NCBI GenBank assembly: GCA_945643635.1
Contig: CALZFC010000042.1
Location: forward strand, 377,501 to 441,500
DNA: 64,000 nt
Reading direction: 5' to 3'
From: Allodiplogaster sudhausi
Taxonomy: Eukaryota; Nematoda; Chromadorea; Rhabditida; Diplogasteridae
The position numbers were made by a program, and so were the translations under genes. Below, one piece after another: positions 48,420 through 60,195 of this stretch (position 1 is its first letter; every line of letters begins with the position of its first letter). Under the pieces are notes generated by a model that had not been told where the DNA came from, did not search any database, and worked only from the letters and a program-made list of their open reading frames with translations.

Positions 48420-48423
48420 TTAA

Positions 48424-49160
48424 TCCGAGAAGAGGGAGAAGAGAGAATATGCATGTACATACTACATACATACATATCACAGTAGCTGTCTTTTTGCTCC
48501 AATTGGTATAATACTTATACATATCTGCAATCAGGTAACCATCTTTTTTTCAAAAATTTTCTACAGTTTTACTACTTCTTTATAATAAAGTTTTCTTCTT
48601 CCGTTTTCTTGCACTCGTCTCTTCACTCTGACGATGGCTCCTAATTAGGCGCTTTCTTCATGTACCGATTGTTTTGACTAGTACTTTCTGGCCATTGCAC
48701 TTCCCCTTCTCTCTCTCTATCTCTCTCTCTATCTTTCTCTCTCTTTCTCCCTCGCTCTCTATCCCTCTCTCCCTCCCTCTCTCTCTCCATCTCTCTCCAC
48801 TCTGTCTTGCTTGGACTTCCGGAAGTTGTGAACACCGGCCAGCTAAGGTGTGGACATGAATGCTCGTTGGCCTGTTCAAGCTGTTTCCCTCTCATTCTCT
48901 CTCTCTCTATCTCTCTCTCTCTATCTTCTGTCTTTTTCTCTTGCTCTCTTCATCACGCCTCTCTCTCTCACCTGCACGGCGAAAATACAAAAGCGCAGCC
49001 GTCTGCCTCTAAATTCTAATACATATTCTACCCTTCCTGTGTCACTAAGCCGATTGAGCAGAGAAAAGCAAAGATAGGCCATTCCTGGTTCTTTCAGCCA
49101 CCCGAGGATGCCTCCCATTCTTGACTACCAGGCAAACCCTTCCCTACCTCTCTCTCTCCA

Positions 49161-49196
<36 letters not shown>

Positions 49197-51706
49197 ACTC
49201 TCTCTCGTTTTCTCTCAATCCTCAAACGAAGGACACTTTAATGGCAATCGCATGTGCCTTTTGGCCCCTCTGGCAACGGCGGCTGCTCATTTCCACCGCT
49301 CGCTTCTCTCTCAACATCATGTTTTGCCGATGTATATTTACCATTACTCGATAGGGCCGCACCCTGGTTTCAGCAGCCGCATAAAGCTATAATACTCTGA
49401 ACATTGACTTGACACTGTCTATCTCAAATAGGTTGTAAGTAAATTAATGTCAAAAGGTTGTTTTCAAGTGCTTTGGCCCTAAATACAAATGGATAAGAAA
49501 AGCAAGGCCGCCGTGCTTGCTTTCGAGACTTCTCGAAAAAATTTCCGCCGGGAGCAGCAACTGGGCCTTTTTCCTCTCTCTTTTCGTAATCCGGGTCATC
49601 CATCATGAGCAATCGAGGCGACTTTCTGTATGCTTCACTGGCTCACATCATCTCGGGTAAATCTCTTCTTTCCACTTCCTTTGCATTTCTTTATCTCTCT
49701 CTCATTCTCATTCTCTCTCTCTGTCTCTCTGTCTCTCTGTCTCTCTCTTCCATATCGTTCTCCTTCACCCACCCCGTCATAACATTTACTCTCCGCCTCC
49801 TACGGAAAGTTTTTGAAGGGTCGAAAGATAAGCGATTAACTCCGCCGGATTTACGCTGAGTTGCTGGCCAGCCAGAGAAATTTGGAGCAGGCCTATAGAA
49901 ATTCTGTTAGAAGCCTAAAATATTAATACCGGCCAGATCGGACTATCCATAAGTGTGCGAGAACTATCCATAAGAGCTCTCTAAAAATACGTAAAAAATA
50001 CTTTAACTGTGAGCCATGTACAATTTTTGCGAATCCTTTTTACTGATGCCTCAGAATGCTTTCGGCCTTATTACACATGGCAATATCTCTGAAAGCCAGC
50101 CGCCTCTCTGCCCTCTTCTCCATTTTTGCCATGCCTGGCGTGACATTGTGTCCTTGTCTTCTCCTCCTCCTTCATACCAAAGAGGAAGAGTGCCTGAGGC
50201 ATGTCCCCCCCCCCCACCCTCGCCCCGTCAGGGCATTATGCTGATTGTGCGCTTCGGCCATCTATTTCTTGCTCTCATTCCCCTTCACTCTCTATCTTCT
50301 CTCTATCTCCTTTTTATCATTTTCTCTTTTTCCTCTCCATTTCTTCCACTATCTTTCTCCTTCTGTTTATTTCGCTCTCTCACAACGTACTCTACATTAT
50401 TCAGCCCTCTTTATTTCTCTTACCCTTTCATCTCTCAGGATTGGTTCAATCTCTTCCATTTTATCATTCTCTCTCTCTCCCTTCTCTCCCTCTCTGCCTT
50501 GTCTCGTTTTCCTCTTCTCCAGTACTCTGAAAGAGAGGCAACTGTGAACTTGGCGGAACCGGCGAAGACAGTGGAGAAACGATGGAAAGAGAGAACGAGA
50601 GAGGGAGAAAAGTGGAGTCAGAAACTGAGAAAGGGAGATACGGAAAGAAAGAGAGAGAGAGAGAGAGAGAGAGTAAGAGATGGAGACAGGGAGCGAAGAG
50701 AGATAAGAGCCAGAGATAAAAGAATCGTGGAGACGCAGAGTGTGAGAGCGGTCGGAGTCAGTTGTTAGCTGTTCATTGTTGCGTGCTGATGCTCTGATGT
50801 CGCTGTGATGGGACCTAGGCGGAGAGGCCGAGTGGCTCTCATGATGCCAGAATTGGTTATACGGACTGGGGCTCATCGAATTGGGAGAGAGAAAAAGAGA
50901 AAGATGGAGAGAGAGAAAGAGCGAGAGAGAAAGAGAGAGAAAGAGAGAAAGATGGAGAGAGAGATAGAGCGAGAGAGATTGAGAGAGAGAAAGAGCGGGA
51001 GAGATGGAGAGAGAGAGGGAGAAAGAGAGATGGAGTTCATGAGATAAAGAGAACGCGAATCTAAGAAATAGCGAGAAGTCAATTGTTCTGCTACAAATCC
51101 AGTCATCTTGTTTTGTCATCCAGAGGTGGCCTGGAACGAGCCATCTCGAGTCAATTGGCTCTTCATCACATCTTTGGCAGCCTTCCCACATTTGGAAAAT
51201 CTAGCGTACTTCTGGACGCACTGGACAAATGCAATTTTTTTTTGTTCTACATTTTGGAATGTCTTTGAGTAGCCGCTGCCTTTTTTTGAATCGCTTCACC
51301 CTCTCTTTTACAGCTTTATTTCCCATTTCTCTCTCATCCATTCTCTCTATAACACATGCTGTCTCTCTATCTCTTGCTCTGGCCCTCTCTCTGTCTGTGT
51401 CTCTGGCTCTCTCTCTCTCTCTCTCTCGCTCTCTCTCTCTCTGTGTTTCTGGCTCTCTCTCTCTCTCTCTCTCTCTCTGTGTCTCTGGCTCTCTCTCTCC
51501 ATTTGAGCGCTTCCACCTTGGAATAATCCTTCTCGTCATTCGCTGGCACAAAAAGGGTTTCAGGCGTGCCGTGCCTTCTGTTGTTTCTTGACTGGCCTAA
51601 AATGTATTAGATATGAGCCGCGTGAGACTGAAAGAAAGGTCAGCGCAAAAGGGCCTATGATTTCACTCTTCAAGCGCACCTCCTTCTAACTCATTGTCAG
51701 CTTCTC

Positions 51707-51755
<49 letters not shown>

Positions 51756-53101
51756 TCATTTCCCTTTTCTTATCTCTCACGCTCTCTGCTCTCTAACTTG
51801 CTCCTTGCATATTCACTCTAAAGCTTCATTGCCTCTTCACTATCTTACCTGAATGCACAACAGCCGGCACTCTGTCTCCGCATACCTTGCCTAAATCCTT
51901 TTCAATCTCTCTTTCACTCCATCTTTCTCTCTGCCCGTCTCTCCTTCTCCTTCTCCTTTTATCTCCTTCTCAATCTTGTATTTCACAATAAACGGAAGAA
52001 TTATTTTTGGCCGGTAGATAATGACCACTTAGCTCATTCCTTTACCTGTTCTGATTGCTCTCTTCTTTCTTTCTCTCTCCCTCTCTCGTTGTCTCTCTCT
52101 CTCTTTATCCAATATCTTTCTCTCTTGTCCTGTCTCAATATCTTCTTCTTTTCACAACGTTTATTGCCTACGTATTGTTTTTACTTATGCGCTTCGATAC
52201 CCTTTCCATCTACACAGCTTTTTTGATAAGTTTAAAGGCGCTTTCAGTGTTTCCTTCGACTAACTAAATCCAGATGTAGCTTGTTTTTCCCTTTATTCGC
52301 CAACTCATGAGCCTGAAGTTTTGCCCAAAATATACAATTACTGCTTCGTATCCGTTCTGTGATTATCCGATTTGATTTTTTTTTTATAAATAACAATTTT
52401 ATTCAATTGCTTTCTATAGTCAACATTTGCAAGTTACTTCCTTTGAGATTTTTCACTGGTAATTGTCTGGATTTCATGACGAAAAAGAAGTTGCAATCTA
52501 CACTACCGTATGTTTAAATGTTTGATCTTCTATCATTCTTGCCGTGAAAGAGCAGAGAAGTATTCATTGTTAGCAGCCCTCACATCGCCTTTCAAGTTAC
52601 CGTTCTTTTACCCCTCTCACTTTCTGTCTCAGTTTTCTCTCCTTCTTTCTCTCTCTCTCTCTTTCTCTTTCTCTCTCTCCCTTTCTCTAGCCTTCTCTTG
52701 CTCTCATTTCCGCTCAAACTATTTATTACAAGGATGCGGCATACCACAACTATAACTCTTAGCTGCTCACTTGCTTCTTTCGCTCTCTCTCACTCGCTTT
52801 CTCTCTCACTTTCAATCATTCTGTCACTGTCAATCTCTCTCTCTCTCTCCCGCTCTCTCCCTCTCTCTCTCCCGCTCTCTCTCTCTCTCTCTCTCTCTTC
52901 CTGCCTCGGCTGACCCTGTCACTTCCTTCTCGCTGTAAGGCGCAGATCGCGCGCGTCTCACCTCTCCCCTCTTCCGGTGGTCTCCTCTTTTTGCCCTCCG
53001 GCACGCGGAACAAAGAAGCCAAGAAGGCGAGGAGTTTGTGAATTGGCAGGCAAATGCTTTTCTCGCTCTCTCTCTCTCACTCTTTTTCTCTCTTACACTG
53101 T

Positions 53102-53145
<44 letters not shown>

Positions 53146-53416
53146 TTCTCTCTTCTTGGAATTGACGCTGTTCCTCTTTGTGTTTTCTTCTGCCGCCCCA
53201 TTCGCTGCCCTCTGTTTACTTGTTCTGAACACCAGGCGATATCTTACCTTTTTCATTTTATTTTGCATTCTTTGATACAAATTATGCCTGCATCTTTCTT
53301 TATATCCTTTCTTTTTTCAAACATATATTTCTCTCTTTATCTCTTTCTCCTTTGCTTGCTCTCTCTCGCTCACTCTTTCTCTCACTCTCTCTCCCTCTTC
53401 CTTTTCTCTCTTTCCC

Positions 53417-53454
<38 letters not shown>

Positions 53455-54343
53455 ACCATCTCGCTCACTCCCCCCCCAACTGATCATCTTCTCTTCGTTT
53501 CCATCGTCTTCTCTTGAGTGTTCACCTGAGCATGATATCGATGCGACAACAGCGTATGCCTTGGGGAAGACTAGTAATAGGAGGGCGTCTTGATACTCTT
53601 GGAAAAGCAGGCGAAGAGAACCAGCCAATTTATATAGATCAACAGGTGCTTTCTTCAGGCTGCATCGCTAGTAATTAGAGCTTGTTATAGCTCTCGCATT
53701 ATATCATATCACCCGGTCTTCGCCTATTCATTCGAAGCTCTCTCTCTCTCTCTATTTCTATCAAGCTCTCTAATATTCTCTCAACACAGCAAGTCATAAT
53801 GTGACTGAATATAAGAAACACCACCACCGCTGCTGCTTCGACGTGTTAGCGGTAATAGAATATCGCCGCAGGCTCGAGAAAGGCAGAACCAGTTAGAAAA
53901 GCTGATTGTAAGCTCTTTTAGAAAGCGGTGAGTCTCGAAAATTTATACACTTCTATATATGAAAAGTGCAACCAATCTACTTTAGAAATTGAGTTACTTC
54001 TCGCATATTTATTCCATCTTTTCTTATATAGAGTTCATTTTTTACAGCTCTACTCAAGAGATCGGTTGTCACGGGGCTTGCAAACTTATTTCTCGGGGAG
54101 CGGTAACTTTATCCCTGACATTGTTGATGTGTGTTGATGAGAAAGCTCGTTTTTGACAGGTCGCCGAGTCGGGTAGTTATTTACTATTTGGAGGAGAAAT
54201 TGTTTATTCAATTCTAACGGCAAGAAAATTCGTTTTTAACACTTGGACGCCTGAGGTCTCATTGTCAGACTTTTGCTCAGAGCTACGGCAGGTCGTTTAT
54301 CTTCCTGGAACAGGTGTTCTCCGACTATCTTTGAACTCACTCT

Positions 54344-54383
<40 letters not shown>

Positions 54384-55667
54384 ACTCACCCTCTCTCACT
54401 CTCTCTCTCTCTTGCGCTCTCTCTCTCTCTCACAAACTATCTATTTGTCCGGTCGAATTCTCGCCTTTCTTGCCAGTTATCAGTTTAAGAGTGCAGCATT
54501 TGTCAGCTGCTATGAGTAGATTAGGTATTTCTTCGAAAAAAGAAGAAATTAGAAATTATAAATGTCTTTCTGACGCAAATGAATGTATATTTCTGTTCGG
54601 TTCTTTCAAGAATGGAGAAAGGTTGCTCCAAAGAATGGATATTTAAATGTAGTATCACATTGTTCCTAGAGCAAAAAGGGTATACGAAAGGTTCGCCTAC
54701 GATTCAGTTTCTATGCAAAAGAAAGCCATTGTTTGGCCCAGAAAAAAAAGATGAAGATTTAAAGAACGAAGGAGGGAGATGAGAATGCAAGAGAAAATGA
54801 GTAGAGAGAGAGGGAACGAGGGAATAAAAAGAGAAGTAGATGGTTAGAGGACGAGAAAGGAAGAGACAAAGAGATAGAGGAAGAATTGTGGATAGAGAGA
54901 TACAGAGAGAGCGAAAGAAGGGTCTGATAGAGATTTTGTATGAAGGAGGATGAATGCCAACCGCCTTTGACAATGAGCCACGAAGAAGTAATTACTGGAT
55001 ACAAGCCTTGCCTGTCCTCCTCGCAGTTAATCACCAGTCGAATCCTCGATTTCGTTCTTGCATTTCTCCCGCTCCTTTGCAAGAAACTCGAAACGACAAA
55101 TTACTCCATTCCTTTTCCTTTCGGCCGCATAAAACACGCTTTGAAATGTCGCTGTGGGTTGGACTCAAGCGAGAAAGTTTCTTTGAGAAAATAAATATGT
55201 TTCAATGATAAGGTTTTTAATGATAATGTATTGCAACCGAACATTGGGTGTTTAACCCAGTCATTTCACAGTTTCTTCTCATCCACTCCTTGGCCACCAT
55301 TCACTCTCTTGATATTAGTTTCTCTAACTCTCTCTCACTTCCTTTGTCTCTCTCTCTTCCTCCACTGAACTCATTAATCTTATCATCCTTGAGACCTCTT
55401 CCGAGTCAGTCTCGGCTTCTTTCCCTTCAATAACAGAATCCACTTGACTCTCGAGCTCAGTACCTTCCTTTGCATTCGAAAATGTCACTAGTTAAAATTA
55501 ATACTTTTAGTACCGTACCTTTCTTACATTTTTCAATATAATGGGCGCCCACTCGATATAATTAACGGCGCTAATGAGATGTACTTGTATGTGACCACTT
55601 TTTACACTGATGTGTGATGATTGAAGGTAGAGGGAACGAGATGGGATGAAGAAACGACAGCGAGAAG
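48424..55667. repeat. 7.2 kb of CT/GA repeat-rich sequence, no gene seen
   Basis: CT tracts at 48700-48800, 48895-48960, 49148-49210, 49680-49760, 51370-51510, 51712-51750, 52640-52690, 52830-52905, 53100-53150, 53340-53465 and 54340-54430. GA tracts at 50570-51060 and 54750-54930. Open frames on both strands are microsatellite translations (S/L on one strand, R/E on the other). GC-richer islands between tracts (for example 49560-49620, 50100-50230) show no convincing exon. Confidence 0.7.
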
Positions 55668-56282
55668 ATGGCTGGAGGAATCTCCGTGCTTGTCTCACTC
55701 TCCATTGTCTTCCTTCTCGTAACATTCTCCTCTGCGAATCAGTGCTACTCGTGCGCCGGCATCTGCCACAATGACCATTGCAACTGTCAGGTAAGAAGAT
55801 CTCTGTCAAGGCATTTGTTGTCCATCTTACTATTTCATAAATAAATCCATTTTTCTTAATTCTCTTGCAAAATAACGATGGTTCATTGAGAACAAACACA
55901 ACATGTTCGCATGAAAAAACGAAATAATATCTTGGTAATAAATAAAAAAAATTAATTAAACTAGGCATGGATATACAGTAGGTAAGAAACTTGGTTGAGA
56001 TGGGTTCTTGCTCGGCTGCTCACTGTTTCATCGAGCGGAAGCCAACTGATGAACCTGACGTTTATCGGATAACAAAGGCAAGATCAATTCTTTTGATATT
56101 TCATCAATGAGTTTTTGAAAAAAAAAATTCTGGAAACTGATTGAGAGAATTATTGAAATAAAAGTGAACAGAGAAGTATCTTCAGGGCTGTCTTCGACGT
56201 CCGTCGCGGACGTTGCTTGGCTGCGACTTTGACCGCTTCAGCGACCACACCATGTGCATCTGTGCTGGTTCGCTTTTATCTG

Positions 56283-56325
<43 letters not shown>

Positions 56326-57956
56326 GGAGAAAGTGAGCTCGTCCTCTTTCTGTCATTTTCTTACATTGGTCTCCGCTCTCAGGCAAGTTCTGCAACGACC
56401 ACATCTTCATGCGAAATGCGATTCGTCGAAACGTAACGTGTCGCAAGTGCACGGAGCGGAATCCCGAGTGCAGCGACACGTGTCATGGGCAGTGGTGGGG
56501 CGGCTACTTTATTTATTTTAATTTTCTTGTTTTTAATTTTAATATATACAGTTTTTCTACGCACGAAACACGACTCTTAATGGAATTTTTTCCTGATCAC
56601 TGTATCCACATGCTCACTTGCTCTTTTGTAATGCAAAAAAATTGTCATTCAAAAGTTTATGACATTTTTTTCTGCAAAACATGCCTTTAAAAAATATTTT
56701 CGCTTTAATTAATAATTGTAATTTTCCTAAGGTGCCACGAAGACACGACGACCGGAGCGTCCGGCTGCGGGTTCGGCCCGCCGGCTCTGCCGTACTTCTA
56801 CAAGGGACCAGAGCTGTTGTACTATAAGAACAAGCTCTGCGTCACGATCAGCAGGTTTCATAGCTAATGTTGTACTTTGTTTAATATAATTTAAGGTGAA
56901 ACATTTCTACTTTTTTTATAAATACTTTTTTTGAAGCAATAAGTCCTCAAAAGAATATTGAATATAAAATAGATCTCTTGCCAGAGGCGTTGGCCCTCCT
57001 CGCAAGCATTGCATCTGCAACACGAATCATTGCAATCAATACTATCGATATCGATCGAGCAACGACGGAACAATGCGATCTCGCTCTCTCATTACGCATT
57101 CGTTAGCTTTTTTTTAATATTTGTAATATTTCTTCAGATATAAAAATTCACTTCATGAATTGAGACCACATGGACAAAGAAACAGTGCTAATTGAACTTA
57201 CTTGATGCTGAAAATGTAATAAAAGTTGATTGTTATCTACCTATATTTTTGGAAATAATATTGCAAATCACTTCAGCAGTCTGGAAGTGACGCAACCGCT
57301 CTACGAGTGTGTGAGTTGCGAAGTGACGGCCGTTCAGGACGCTGCCGTCACTCCGTCGTGCAAGGTTGGCTCTTTCTTTACTTCTTTACTCCTCTAAATT
57401 CAGACGTGATTAACAACGAAATATCCCCATTTTTATTATAAAATTAAATAGTATAAAGAATTCTAAACGATAAATAAGTTGGAGATGAACAAAATGACCG
57501 CATTTCTGTTAAGACGCACCGCTGCGTTGGCCACTTCTGCACCCTCGCGGCGCAGCGGCTGTGGCCGGCGGCGCCCGCTCTTCTTGGCGCCGAACGGGGC
57601 GCTGCCGGCGGCAGCGGCCGCGCCGTCCAGCCATTCCCCGTCATCTCGGAGAAGCAAGGATGCATCAACGTCAGCGACAGCACTCAGGTTCATTCTCTCT
57701 CTCTCTCTCACTCTATCTCTCTCTCTCCCTCCTTCCCTCCCTCCCTCTCTCTCCCTTCCCTCCCTCTCTCTCTCCCTCTTTCCAGATCCAACTCGGCTGC
57801 ACGCACAAGTGGATGAGCGGCGACTTTGAGGAGTTGATGTGCGCTTGCCGTGGCAATCTCTGCAATCGCGATCTCTCGACAGCGTTTGCTTCTCTGCATC
57901 TCCAGTCTCTACTCACTCTCTCTGCTCTCTCCCTCCTCCGCCTCTTTATAGCATAG
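55668..57956 (+). CDS. Three-domain Ly6/uPAR-type (three-finger) surface protein, probably GPI-anchored
   Basis: Nine exons: 55668-55790, 56000-56077, 56186-56267, 56383-56494, 56732-56854, 56985-57101, 57277-57364, 57514-57687, 57786-57956; one frame of 355 residues. A signal peptide (SVLVSLSIVFLLVTFSSA) is followed by three Cys-rich units. Each opens with CxxC (CYSC, CRKC, CVSC) and closes with CxCxxxxCN: CICAGKFCN, CICNTNHCN, CACRGNLCN. That ending is the signature of the Ly6/uPAR three-finger fold. After the third unit a hydrophobic C-terminus (LLTLSALSLLRLFIA, stop) fits a GPI-anchor signal. Such proteins act at the cell surface as receptors or receptor modulators; the partner cannot be inferred. 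The intron after 56077 needs a GC donor (AAG|GCAAGA). Confidence 0.8.
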
Positions 57957-60195
57957 TTCCTACCAATCATGGACCTCTTTTCCTTATTACAATTCATTTC
58001 AAATTCTTCAAAGATCAAGCACCCTTTTATATATCAAAGCAAATGCTCTTCTTCGATGTTAGTGATGAATTTGTCTAGAAATCCTTTATTTTTATTCCAT
58101 ATTTCCTCCATTTTTGCCACTGGTCTACATGCGGGTGACGTGAGCCGCTTTATCATATTTATATTTCATTTCTTATCATTTAATTGTGATATTCGGGTGA
58201 GCAACGCTTTGAGATATAATAAAATCGTTTTATATCACTGATAAGCAGCTTTTTTATGTTCATTTTCAGAACATGCAAGGAAGGAGAAATTTAACTGTGA
58301 AATTTCAATGATGCTGAAATAAATTTTGCATAGAATCGGCAATGAATCTCAATTCTTACTGCAGTAAGGCTTACATGTAAAGCTAAAAAGCTATAACATT
58401 TTCAGGATTGTGGTTTTATGAGAAGTAACAAGTGAAGCAGGAAATATGTAGAGAACATAGTATCTGAAAACGATTTTTCCTCTAAATTTTCTTGTTGCTT
58501 TTTATGGACGGAAAAAAAGCAAAAAAAATAAATTCACAATGGAATGATGAAACTTGCCTTCCTGTGTCTTTGCATGTGTTTATACCTGAGTACTCCTCTA
58601 ATATTTGATTTTGGCTTTCAGTTATCAGTTCTCTCACTTTTCTCCTTCTCTTCCTCCTCTCTGTGCTTGTAAATCTGCAATGTCCCTATTGACTTCATTC
58701 TCTCTTTCTCTCTCTCTCTCTCTATCTTTCTCTCTCTCTCTCTCTTACACGCTCTATCTGCTCTCTTCTAACTCTGTCTCCCCTCATGACTCCTCAAGCA
58801 ATGTTGATGGTGTGTGGATAGAGAGGGAAGAGTGCCATAGCCTTGCTGATAAGAACTCCTCTGCCCATTCTTTTGGATTCCTTTCCACTCGCTTCTGTCT
58901 CCTGTTCCATGCTTTCGTTTGCTTACTTTATACAGCCATTTTCAAATTCTTTATTTTAAAATATGCATCTATTAATACAATGTAAAATAAATTATAAACG
59001 TGTATATGTCAAAACATTATGAATATCCATACGCCATATGAATAAATAAGTAGCTACATAGTAAGCATATCAATCAATTGATTAATCAGTCGCTGCAGAA
59101 TGTCAAAGTGTTTTCTGTAATACAAATGATAAGTTTGTAAGTGAATATGTATTAATAGAGATTCGAAGATATGTATATTAGAGTGGGAAAAGTGCGAAGG
59201 TCTTCATTCTGAAGTGATTATAGAAAACAGACTTTCCCTTTCTTCCAATGCTACTTCCATCTGAAGTGTTCGCTCCTTTCTGCTCCACTCTCACCCAGAG
59301 TTTAGAACAACACGGCCGGTCAATTCGGCGGTCATTTTGGAGACGGAGGCTGAGTGGCCGGGTAGAGTCTGAGAGAGAGAAAGAGAGAGAGAGAAAGAAA
59401 GAAAGAAAGAAAAAGAGGGAGAAAGGAAGAGATAGGGCTCATTTGGATAAGAGAGAGGACGGGAGCAAATCGAATTTGGAAAAACTGTTGGATATGTGGA
59501 GGCAGATAACACGAGAGAGATTGAGAGAGAGAATAGCAGAGATGTATCCCATCCACTCCCATCATAGTCACCTTCTCCCTCATCAGATTCGTGTTTCTCT
59601 CTCTCTCTCCTCTCTTCTCTCCCTATCTTCTCCTCTCTTCTATCTCTATCTCTCTCGCTCTCTGGTTTTCTCGAGATCCCTTGCTCCCTTGCCCTGATCC
59701 GTCGGATACACGCGGAGGGCTCTGGCTCTGATTTGCCTTGACCTTGCCGGGCGTGCGCGTTCCGTTGCAATTGACGAGAGGGATAACGAGAGAAGAGTCG
59801 CTCTTTCTCTACTTCTCTCCCTATATCTCACTCTCTCTCTCCACTCTCTCTCTCTATCATTCTCCTCTCCTTCGCTCCTTATCCGCCCTCACCCCGAACT
59901 TGGTCTCGGAGCCCTCCGGCTGCTCCATCGGAGACATCGTATACAAGAGAACGCCAGCGGAGGAAAGAAGAAGGCGCAGAGAGTCTTTCTTTCTCTGCAT
60001 CTCCACTCTCTCTCTCTCTCTCCCTCGGAACCAGGCGACAACCATTTCTCTCTCACCCCCTCCAAATGGACCGCAGCTGAGAGTGTTGACGCCTAACGAG
60101 ATCTATTCTTGTCCTTGCTCAACTCGTTGTTTGGTGGCCGCGCAACTTGAGAAGAAGAAGAAGAAGAAGAAGAAGACCATCTGTTCTTCTCCAGA
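57957..60195. repeat. 3' flank and repeat-rich spacer, no gene seen
   Basis: Likely 3' UTR of the Ly6-like gene with AATAAA-type signals near 58215, then AT-rich sequence. CT tract at 58695-58750, GA at 59370-59420, CT at 59590-59660 and 59820-59870, and a GAA trinucleotide run at 60148-60176 just before the next start codon. Confidence 0.6.

Larger units (their letters stand above)
40961..48423 (-). mobile_element. Autonomous DNA transposon with ~1 kb terminal inverted repeats and TTAA at both ends
   Basis: Left repeat 40965-41983 and right repeat 48419-47414 are inverted copies. The inner 760 bp or so are nearly identical; the outer 200 bp are diverged except for the terminal AGAGAGC(C/G)TCTCTGTA. 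TTAA lies at 40961-40964 and 48420-48423, consistent with a TTAA target duplication. Inside are a 12-exon transposase gene on the minus strand and two EGF-transmembrane exons. The element has almost none of the CT/GA microsatellite that fills its flanks, which fits insertion from elsewhere. piggyBac and Kolobok elements also use TTAA, but the transposase shows no feature of either that I can see. Confidence 0.8.

Noticed and set aside
50016..51191. Open frames of 250-264 codons on both strands
   Set aside because: Overlapping S/L- and R/E-rich frames from GA/CT repeat; no domain and no splice context.
54940..55194. 84-codon plus-strand frame
   Set aside because: Two frames are open over the same bases, with no splice sites or motifs; treated as chance.
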